64,000 nt of DNA from Sphingobium lactosutens DS20 (lineage in GTDB: Bacteria; Pseudomonadota; Alphaproteobacteria; Sphingomonadales; Sphingomonadaceae): the NCBI RefSeq assembly GCF_000445105.1, contig NZ_ATDP01000090.1:2501-66500 (forward strand), in the 5' to 3' direction. A program made the position numbers and the translations under genes. A model generated the notes under the pieces. The model saw only the letters and a program-made list of their open reading frames with translations, made no database searches and was not told where the DNA came from. Below, one piece after another: positions 57,779 to 64,000 of this stretch; within the stretch, counting starts at the first letter, position 1, and each line of letters opens with the position of its first letter.

Positions 57779-58252
57779 TCAGGGGCGGGCAACCCCCGCC
57801 GCGCCAGGTGTGGCCGGCGCAGCCTTCTCGCTCGATTCGGCCTTCACCAGCCGGTCGTCGAGCAATTCGTTGATCGCCTTGACCGCCTGCTTGCGCTCGG
57901 CGGTGTTGCGCTTTTCCTCCTCGCGCCATTCGATGCCGAAGGCGTCGGCATAGCCCTGCATCCGCTTCTGCTGTCGCACCAGTGCCGCTTCGCGCTTGGC
58001 GAAGTCGATCTTCTGCTGGAGGATGATCGCGGCGTCGGACCGGTTGGCATCCCAGCTTTCGACATATATGATCTTGTTGCGGGTCGGCATGGTGTTGGTG
58101 TTCGCGTCGATCACGAAGGTCCAGATGATGACCCAGGTGATCGCCACCGACAGGCCGAGCAGCGGCCATTTATGCTGCCGCTGCTGCCGGAAATAGCTCC
58201 AGAAATCGCCAAGCGCATTCTTGGGGGAGACGGGACGGGGAAAGATCGCCAT
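57779..58252 (-). CDS. small membrane protein with C-terminal helices
   Basis: The 157-residue protein has one TM near residues 31-49 (WPLLGLSVAITWVIIWTFVI) after a positively charged lead, then an extended charged helical part (FAKREAALVRQQKRMQ and EEEKRNTAERKQAV). GGAAGACC precedes ATG 58252. I do not recognise a function. It overlaps ribD and is probably cotranscribed with it. Confidence 0.72.
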   Translation of the reverse strand: MAIFPRPVSPKNALGDFWSYFRQQRQHKWPLLGLSVAITWVIIWTFVIDANTNTMPTRNKIIYVESWDANRSDAAIILQQKIDFAKREAALVRQQKRMQGYADAFGIEWREEEKRNTAERKQAVKAINELLDDRLVKAESSEKAAPATPGAAGVARP

Positions 58253-58346
58253 GGTCTTCCTATACGCCAAGGGCGGGACGGATGCAAAAACTGTCCGTCA
58301 GGGCGTGACGCCGGGCCCCGCGCGACGAGGTGGGGCCCGGCGGCGT

Positions 58347-59060
58347 TTAGCGATCGGTCAGGGTGAAGCGCACCGTCAGTATTTTGGTCGATGCCACGGG
58401 CGCGCCGTCGCGGGTCGCGGGACGGAAACGCCAGGCGCGCAATGCGTGGCGCTGTGTCGCGAGCCAGAAGCTGTCGTCGCTTGCCTCGATCCTTTCGATA
58501 TCCGTCACCCGGCCCTGCGCGTTGATGGTGATGCGGACGGTGACGGTCCCTTCCTTTTGCTGGCGAATCATCGCGCCGGGATAGTCGGGCTGAAATGTCG
58601 GCAGCGCACGCGGATCGATGGTCGCCTGCGTCAGCACCGGTTCGGGCAAGGCGGGCGGCGGCGGCAGGACGGGCGGTAATGGAATGCGCGCATCGCCCGG
58701 CCCGGCATTGCCGATCAGTCCGCTGTCGGCCGGCGGCAGAGGAATGATGGTGTCAGGCGCGGTTGGTTGCTTTGGCAGCGGTCGGTTGGGCAAGGCGGCG
58801 TCAGGGGCAGGATCGACCTGGTCCACGGGCGGGGGCGGCGGATCGGGCGGCACGGCGTAGGTGTCGATCGGCGGGGCGGGGTTGAAACGATCGATCACCT
58901 CCCTGGGGATCAGCAGGAAAGCGGCGACCACCAGGGCATGGACCGCGACCGTGCCGCCCAATGCCAGGGGGGACTTGCGCTCTGCCCCATAGCGCAGGGA
59001 CGCACCGTTGCTCTGTTCCATCATCGTCTGCGCTGATTTTGCCGTCATCATGAGTCGCAT
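58347..59060 (-). CDS. tonB: energy transducer TonB
   Basis: The 237-residue protein has one N-terminal TM (VAVHALVVAAFLLI), a Pro-rich spacer (PPDPPPPPVDQ, PLPPVLPPPPALPEP) and a TonB C-terminal domain with YPGAMIRQQKEGTVTVRITI and RAWRFRPATRDG. It transmits proton-motive energy from ExbBD to outer-membrane receptors. ATG 59060 follows GAGGAG; no exbB/exbD are in the window. Confidence 0.9.
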   Translation of the reverse strand: MRLMMTAKSAQTMMEQSNGASLRYGAERKSPLALGGTVAVHALVVAAFLLIPREVIDRFNPAPPIDTYAVPPDPPPPPVDQVDPAPDAALPNRPLPKQPTAPDTIIPLPPADSGLIGNAGPGDARIPLPPVLPPPPALPEPVLTQATIDPRALPTFQPDYPGAMIRQQKEGTVTVRITINAQGRVTDIERIEASDDSFWLATQRHALRAWRFRPATRDGAPVASTKILTVRFTLTDR

Positions 59061-59125
59061 CACTGGCTCCTCTTTATCAGTTGCATCCTCTTCCGCCGGG
59101 TTCTGACCCGTGCCAAGAGAAATGA

Positions 59126-59190
59126 TACAACATCAAATGATGATATGTTGCAACATTATTCTTCTGAGCCTGCAACATTCAGGCTGCAAC
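59126..59190. promoter_or_regulatory. cluster of CAACAT half-sites between tonB and the EF-hand gene
   Basis: CAACAT occurs at 59128-59133, ATGTTG-CAACAT (a 12-bp palindrome) at 59145-59156, CAACAT at 59173-59178, and CAAC again at 59187-59190. The two TGCAACATT copies are 22 nt apart. They lie in the 197-nt divergent gap and could be repressor or activator sites controlling both genes. Confidence 0.5.
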
Positions 59191-59257
59191 GGGACATATG
59201 ACGGCAAAGCCTCTGTGCGAGGCGGTGGCGCATCATGGATCATCGCCAGGAGCCATC

Positions 59258-59860
59258 ATGCGTTTGCCAGTTATCCTTCTTGCCACCGGACTGATCGCGC
59301 CGTCCGTCGCCATCGCGCAGCCGCCGGGCGATGCCGGCGGTCCGTGGGCTGCGGATAGCGATCAGGACGGGCAGATCACGCGGGAGGAAATGCGCGCCTA
59401 TATGGAGCGCCGCTTCAGCCTGATGGATCCGGACGGCGACGGGCTGGTCCCGGCACAGGCGATGCAGAAGATGCTGGGGCATGAGCGGCAAGCGCGGCCT
59501 GCTGCAAAGCCCGGCCCAGGCGCCGCGCGGGGCGCACGTGGTCCGGGCGGCGGACCGGATGGCGATGGCGGTCGAGGTGGCCCAGGCGGGGCAGGTGGCC
59601 CGCCCCCTGGCGGCGAACCGCCACGCGGGAACAGGGTGGATGCCGGCCCGCCGCCGCCCCCGCCCGGGCGCGCCATGCCCTGGCCCGAAGACAGCAATGA
59701 TGACGGCCAGATATCGCGGGACGAATTTCTCGCGCCTGCGCTCGCCCTGTTCAGCGATGAGGACCAGAATGGCGATGGCGTGCTGAGCGCGGAGGAATTG
59801 CCGCCACCCCCGCTGCAGGGCGAAGCACCCGACCAGCGGGCCGCGCCGCCCACCGACTGA
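59258..59860 (+). CDS. secreted EF-hand protein with Gly/Pro-rich linker
   Basis: The 200-residue protein has a signal peptide (MRLPVILLATGLIAPSVAIA), then four EF-hand-type loops: DSDQDGQITREE, DPDGDGLVPAQA, DSNDDGQISRDE and DQNGDGVLSAEE. The middle is a Gly/Pro-rich linker of about 70 residues. It probably binds calcium in the periplasm. CAGGAG precedes ATG 59258; the longer upstream frame has no use. Confidence 0.82.
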   Translation: MRLPVILLATGLIAPSVAIAQPPGDAGGPWAADSDQDGQITREEMRAYMERRFSLMDPDGDGLVPAQAMQKMLGHERQARPAAKPGPGAARGARGPGGGPDGDGGRGGPGGAGGPPPGGEPPRGNRVDAGPPPPPPGRAMPWPEDSNDDGQISRDEFLAPALALFSDEDQNGDGVLSAEELPPPPLQGEAPDQRAAPPTD

Positions 59861-59958
59861 TTTTCGGTTCGATCAGGGACCGCCGCCTGACTCTCTCCTC
59901 TGCGCGGCCGGTCCCGCCGGGGCGCACCGATTGGCCCGGTGCGTCCCGGCTCCGTTCG

Positions 59959-61224
59959 TCACAGCAGCGTGTCGATGGCGTGAATGGCAAGGCCGACCAG
60001 ACCGCCGACCAGCGTGCCGTTTATGCGGATATATTGCAGGTCGCGTCCGACCGCATGTTCAAGGCGGGTGGTGACGGTGCCCGCATCCCATCCGCGCACC
60101 GTATCGCTGACGAGGCGCACAATCGCATCGCCATAGCTGGCGGTCGCGCCCACCGCCGCGCGCCGCACGAAGCGATTGATGACGAGCCGCAGCCGCGCTT
60201 CCTGTTGCAAGGTGCCGCCCAGCGCGCGCAGCGCCTCGCCCAGCCGTCCGGCCATGGCGCGACCGGGATCGCGCACCGCGCGCAGCAAGCCGGCGCGCGC
60301 CTGTTCCCACAAGCCGTCGATCCAGCGCTGCATCGCCGGATTGTCGAGGATTTCGTCGCGGATGCCCGCGACCTTTGCCTGCATGTCCAGGTCATATTGC
60401 AGGTCGAAGGCGAGCTTGGCCATGCCCTCCTCCGCCTTCAGCCGCAGCGGATGGCCGGGGTCCTGCGCCATTTCGGCGAGCAGCTTGCGCAGGCCCGACA
60501 GGATGGCGTCGGCCAGATTTTCGTCCAGCCCGGTCCAGCGCAGCACCTTGCCCGCGCGGTCATGCACCATCTGGCGGATGAGATGCTCGTTCGCTTCGAG
60601 CGTGCGGTCGGCCCAGTGGATGATGCCATCCATGACCGGGCCGTGGCGGCCGTCGCGCATCGCCGCCTCGATCGCCTGACCGGCGAGCGGCGCGATATTG
60701 ATGGCGCGCAGCCGCTGGCCGATCGCGCCCTTGACCATGCCGCCCAGCCGTTCCTGGTCGAGCGCTTCCAATATGTCCGCGATCAGGCGCGATGCGCCCT
60801 CCCGCAGTCGACCGTCGCCGCCCGACGGGCTGGCCAGGAAGCGACCGGCCGCCGCGGCCACGTCCATATGCTGCATCCGCCGCGCGACGACGGCGGGGGT
60901 GAGGAAATTGTCGCGCAGGAAGATGGCGAGCGTGTCGCCGATCCGGTCCTTGTTGCGCGGGATGATCGCGGTGTGCGGAATGGGGAGGCCGAGCGGGTGG
61001 CGGAACAGGGCCGTCACCGCGAACCAGTCCGCCAGGCCGCCCACCATCGCGGCTTCGGCAAAGGCCTGGACGAAGCCGATTGCGGGATGAAGATGGACGG
61101 TCGCGCGCGCAAGGATGAACAGCAGCGCCATCGCGACCAGCATGCCCGTCGCCATGATCCGCATGCGCCGCGCCGGATGGGAAGCAGGGGCCAGTGGGGG
61201 GCGGGGCGCGGCGAGCAGCTTCAT
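59959..61224 (-). CDS. DUF445 family membrane protein (YjiN-like)
   Basis: The 421-residue protein has an N-terminal TM (MLVAMALLFILARATV), the family block AEAAMVGGLADWFAVTALFRHPLGLPIPHTAIIPRNKDRIG (partial) and a C-terminal TM with NGTLVGGLVGLAIHAI. Function unknown; thought to anchor a helical domain to the membrane. Confidence 0.85.
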   Translation of the reverse strand: MKLLAAPRPPLAPASHPARRMRIMATGMLVAMALLFILARATVHLHPAIGFVQAFAEAAMVGGLADWFAVTALFRHPLGLPIPHTAIIPRNKDRIGDTLAIFLRDNFLTPAVVARRMQHMDVAAAAGRFLASPSGGDGRLREGASRLIADILEALDQERLGGMVKGAIGQRLRAINIAPLAGQAIEAAMRDGRHGPVMDGIIHWADRTLEANEHLIRQMVHDRAGKVLRWTGLDENLADAILSGLRKLLAEMAQDPGHPLRLKAEEGMAKLAFDLQYDLDMQAKVAGIRDEILDNPAMQRWIDGLWEQARAGLLRAVRDPGRAMAGRLGEALRALGGTLQQEARLRLVINRFVRRAAVGATASYGDAIVRLVSDTVRGWDAGTVTTRLEHAVGRDLQYIRINGTLVGGLVGLAIHAIDTLL

Positions 61225-61307
61225 GGGCGGGAAACGGTTACGCGCCCGTTTCGTTCAGGCAAGCCTCTCTTTTGGTCCAAGAGTCACTGCCGCCTGGCCG
61301 GCCGCGC

Positions 61308-64000
61308 TCATTCGGCGGGCGCATGGCCCGGCACCGGCCGCCCGTCATCACCGGGCTTGTAGGTCAGCAGGCCACGGCCGAGGCGCGGACCGACCCAGCT
61401 TTCAAGACCAATCGCCAGGCTGAACACCGCCGGCACGATGACCAGCGTCAGGATGGTCGACAGGATAAGGCCGCCGATCACGGTGATGCCCATGGGCGCG
61501 CGCCAGGCCGCATCGCCCGACAGCGACAGGGCGGTGGGCACCATGCCCGCGACCATGGCGACCGTGGTCATGACGATCGGCTGGGCGCGCTTGTGGCCGG
61601 CGTCGATGATTGCTTCCTTCTTGGGCACGCCCTTTTCCATTTCCTCGAGCGCGAAGTCGATGACGAGGATGGAGTTCTTTGCAACGATCCCCAGCAGCAT
61701 CAGCAGGCCGATGAAGACGGGCATCGACAGCGGTTGCCCAGCGACATGCAGCGCCAGCGCCCCGCCAAGCGGCGCCAGCAACAGCGAGCCAAGGTTGACG
61801 AAGGGCGGCATGATCCGTTTGTACAGCAGGACCAGCACAGCGAGCACCAGCAACACGCCAGAAAAGACGGCGATCACGAAATTCTGAAGCATTTCCAGCT
61901 GCCATTTGGCGTCGCCCGCATTGATTTTCTGCACGCCCTGAATGCGGCCTTCGTTGATCGCCTTCATCGTCGGCAGTGCGTTGATTTTCGTCATCGCCTG
62001 GCTGGTGACGAGGCCGGGGGCGAGGTCGGCGCCGACGACGATGCGGCGGATCTGGTTGTAGCGGCGAATCTGGGTTGGGCCGGCGCCAAAGCTGATATTG
62101 GCCACTACGCGCAGCGGCACGGTGCCGCCCGACACGGTGGGGACGGGCATGTTCTGAATCGTCGACAGGTCGCGCCGGCTGTCTTCGGAAAGGGACACGC
62201 GGATCGGGATCTGGCGGTCCGACAGCGAGAATTTGGCGACATTCTGGTCGATATCGCCGATCGTGGCGATACGGATCGACTGGCTGAGTGCCGCCGTCGT
62301 CACGCCCATGCTGGCGGCGAGGTCCATGCGCGGCTTGATGATGATTTCGGGCCGCTGCATGTCGCCCTGGACGCGCGGGTCGCGCAGTTCCTTGAGGCCC
62401 TTCATTTCCCCGACCAGCTTGTTGGCGGTGCGTTCCAGCAGCGCCGGATCGTCCGATCCGAACATCATGATGACGTCGCGACCAAAGCCGCCGCCTGATT
62501 GCGACTGGAAATTGACGCGCGCGTCGGCGATCGTCTGGAATTTGGGCGCGACCTTGCGTTCCCATTCCACCGACGTCATCGGCCGGTCTTTCTTGAGCGT
62601 CAGGAAAATATCGGCGCTGGTGGGATTGATGTCGGCAAAGGCGGCTTCGACCGTCTGCGTGTCGGCCGCCAGCATGTCGGCGACCTTGCGCGTGATCGCG
62701 GTGGTCTGTTCCAGCGTGCTGCCCGGCACGGTTTCGATCTTCACCTGGCTGAAATCGGTGTTGATCGTCGGCTGGAACGTCATGGGCAACGTGGCGAAGG
62801 CGGCGATCGTGGCGATGAAGGCCAGGATGCCCGCGCCTAGCGTCCAGACGCGGTGGTCGGTGAAAAAGCCCGCCAGGTGATTGCGCACGCCGCCACGCGC
62901 GTGGCGCGCCTTGGCCCTGCGGTCTTCGAGCGACCAGCGCAGCACGCCCATATAGCGGTCCATCATCCAGCCTTCGCCATGGCTCGCTTCACCATGGGCC
63001 TTGAGGAAATAGGCCGCGACCATGGGGGTGATAAGCCGCGCCACGGCAAGGCTCATCAGCACCGACACGACCACGGTCATGCCGAACTGAATGAAGAACT
63101 GGCCGGCAAGGCCCGGCATCAACGCGACGGGCAGGAAGACTGCGACAATCGCCATGGTGGTGGCCAGCACGGCGAGGCCGATCTCGTCCGCAGCGTCGAT
63201 CGACGCCTGATAGGCGGATTTGCCCATGCGCATGTGGCGCACGATATTTTCGATCTCCACGATCGCGTCATCGACCAGCACGCCCGCGACCAGGCTCAAT
63301 GCCAGCAGCGAGATGCCGTTCAGCGTAAAGCCCATCATGTCCATGAACCAGAAGGACGGGATGGCCGACAGAGGAATGGCCAGCGCGGAAATCATCGTCG
63401 CGCGCCAGTCGCGCAGGAACAGGAAGACGATGACGACAGCGAGCACCGCGCCTTCGATCATCGCCGACATGGCGCTGTGATACTGACCGCGCGTATATTC
63501 GACGCTGCTGTAAAGCTGCTTGTACTGGACCTTGGGATTTTCCTTTTTCAGCTGGTCCAGCACCTTCATCGCTTCGTCATAAACGGTGACGTCCGAAGAC
63601 CCCTTGGCCTTGGCGATGCTGAAGCTTGTCACCTGACGGCCGTTCATCAACGACAGGCTGCGCTGTTCGGCATACATGTCGCGCACGGTGGCAAGGTCGG
63701 CGAGCTTGACGGTACGGCCGCCGGAAATGGCGATCTGGGTTTCGCCCAGCGCGGTGGCGTTGCGGGCGTTGCCCAGCACGCGGATCGATTGTTCGGCGCC
63801 CGCGATTTCGGTGCGGCCGCCCGCCGAATTGATGTTCACCTGTTGCAGTTGCGCATTCACCTGCGCGGCGGTGATGCCATAGGCCTGGAGCTTGGCGGGA
63901 TCGAGGATCACGCGGATTTCGCGGCTGACGCCGCCGCCGCGATTGACCGCCGCCATGCCGCTGATGCTCAGCAGGCGCTTGGCGATGGTGTTGTCCACAT
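61308..64000 (-). CDS. efflux RND transporter permease subunit, truncated by the window
   Basis: The 896 visible residues include the AcrB/HAE1 features: the proton-relay helix [47 protein letters not shown] and the second-half helix [17 protein letters not shown]. The N-terminal part lies beyond 64000. It should act with a membrane-fusion protein and an outer-membrane channel to export drugs or lipophiles. Confidence 0.93.
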   Translation of the reverse strand, partial: VDNTIAKRLLSISGMAAVNRGGGVSREIRVILDPAKLQAYGITAAQVNAQLQQVNINSAGGRTEIAGAEQSIRVLGNARNATALGETQIAISGGRTVKLADLATVRDMYAEQRSLSLMNGRQVTSFSIAKAKGSSDVTVYDEAMKVLDQLKKENPKVQYKQLYSSVEYTRGQYHSAMSAMIEGAVLAVVIVFLFLRDWRATMISALAIPLSAIPSFWFMDMMGFTLNGISLLALSLVAGVLVDDAIVEIENIVRHMRMGKSAYQASIDAADEIGLAVLATTMAIVAVFLPVALMPGLAGQFFIQFGMTVVVSVLMSLAVARLITPMVAAYFLKAHGEASHGEGWMMDRYMGVLRWSLEDRRAKARHARGGVRNHLAGFFTDHRVWTLGAGILAFIATIAAFATLPMTFQPTINTDFSQVKIETVPGSTLEQTTAITRKVADMLAADTQTVEAAFADINPTSADIFLTLKKDRPMTSVEWERKVAPKFQTIADARVNFQSQSGGGFGRDVIMMFGSDDPALLERTANKLVGEMKGLKELRDPRVQGDMQRPEIIIKPRMDLAASMGVTTAALSQSIRIATIGDIDQNVAKFSLSDRQIPIRVSLSEDSRRDLSTIQNMPVPTVSGGTVPLRVVANISFGAGPTQIRRYNQIRRIVVGADLAPGLVTSQAMTKINALPTMKAINEGRIQGVQKINAGDAKWQLEMLQNFVIAVFSGVLLVLAVLVLLYKRIMPPFVNLGSLLLAPLGGALALHVAGQPLSMPVFIGLLMLLGIVAKNSILVIDFALEEMEKGVPKKEAIIDAGHKRAQPIVMTTVAMVAGMVPTALSLSGDAAWRAPMGITVIGGLILSTILTLVIVPAVFSLAIGLESWVGPRLGRGLLTYKPGDDGRPVPGHAPAE

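Overview
The window is a GC-rich chromosomal segment from an alphaproteobacterium, most likely a sphingomonad (Sphingobium/Sphingomonas type). This is inferred from content and order: rRNA operon end with initiator tRNA, bolA/J-protein/cobS/cobT, a DivK-like regulator, COQ9, an UrcA-family protein, rsmB-rpe-heparinase-purH, and dispersed palindromes that translate as PAKAGT-like peptides. I saw no prophage, insertion sequence, integrase or CRISPR array; the region reads as core genome.

Layout. 1-2872: 3' part of a 23S rRNA gene, 5S rRNA and tRNA-fMet. 2993-10036: bolA, diverging from a J-domain gene, a YegD-like Hsp70, cobS, an OsmC-family gene, a tyrosine phosphatase, cobT and a GreA/GreB-like factor, closed by a two-way terminator shared with dps. 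10645-14446: a TMEM165/GDT1 transporter, a small unknown gene, rpmG behind a leader with a terminator hairpin, PhoX and DivK. 14508-17735: a tight operon of DUF3572, HAD, RidA, GDPD and GNAT genes. 18227-29163: MFS and amino-acid transporters, pgeF, hemC-hemD-mitofilin diverging from tsaD-gpsA-flippase, and an adenosine-kinase-like gene. 29271-38703: EI24 protein, lipoprotein, a 460-bp repeat-bearing spacer, queG, an ABC exporter pair, Tat-targeted MsrB, a glycan-type cluster (polytopic protein, GtrA, UDP-galactopyranose-mutase-like flavoprotein) and UrcA. 38879-46644: purH, DUF1993, heparinase, rpe, PAS protein, rsmB and htpX. 46746-54314: DUF1674, galU, SDR, ssb, feoAB behind a Fur-like site, COQ9 and an Old Yellow Enzyme. 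54350-57782: riboflavin genes ribH, ribB, ribE and ribD. 57779-64000: a membrane protein, tonB, an EF-hand protein, DUF445 and a truncated RND pump.

The most interesting observation is in the riboflavin cluster. The RibB protein carries an N-terminal XRE-like helix-turn-helix segment before the DHBP synthase domain, and a cysteine-free, probably inactive GTP cyclohydrolase II-like domain after it. Directly upstream of its start is a perfect 20-bp palindrome (56110-56129) in the ribE-ribB gap. This suggests an enzyme that represses or senses its own operon, with no FMN riboswitch in sight. Second-rank observations are the leader of rpmG (terminator plus competing hairpin), the cluster of CAACAT half-sites between tonB and the EF-hand gene, and the cobS/cobT cluster with chaperone-like and stress-related neighbours but no cobN in the window.
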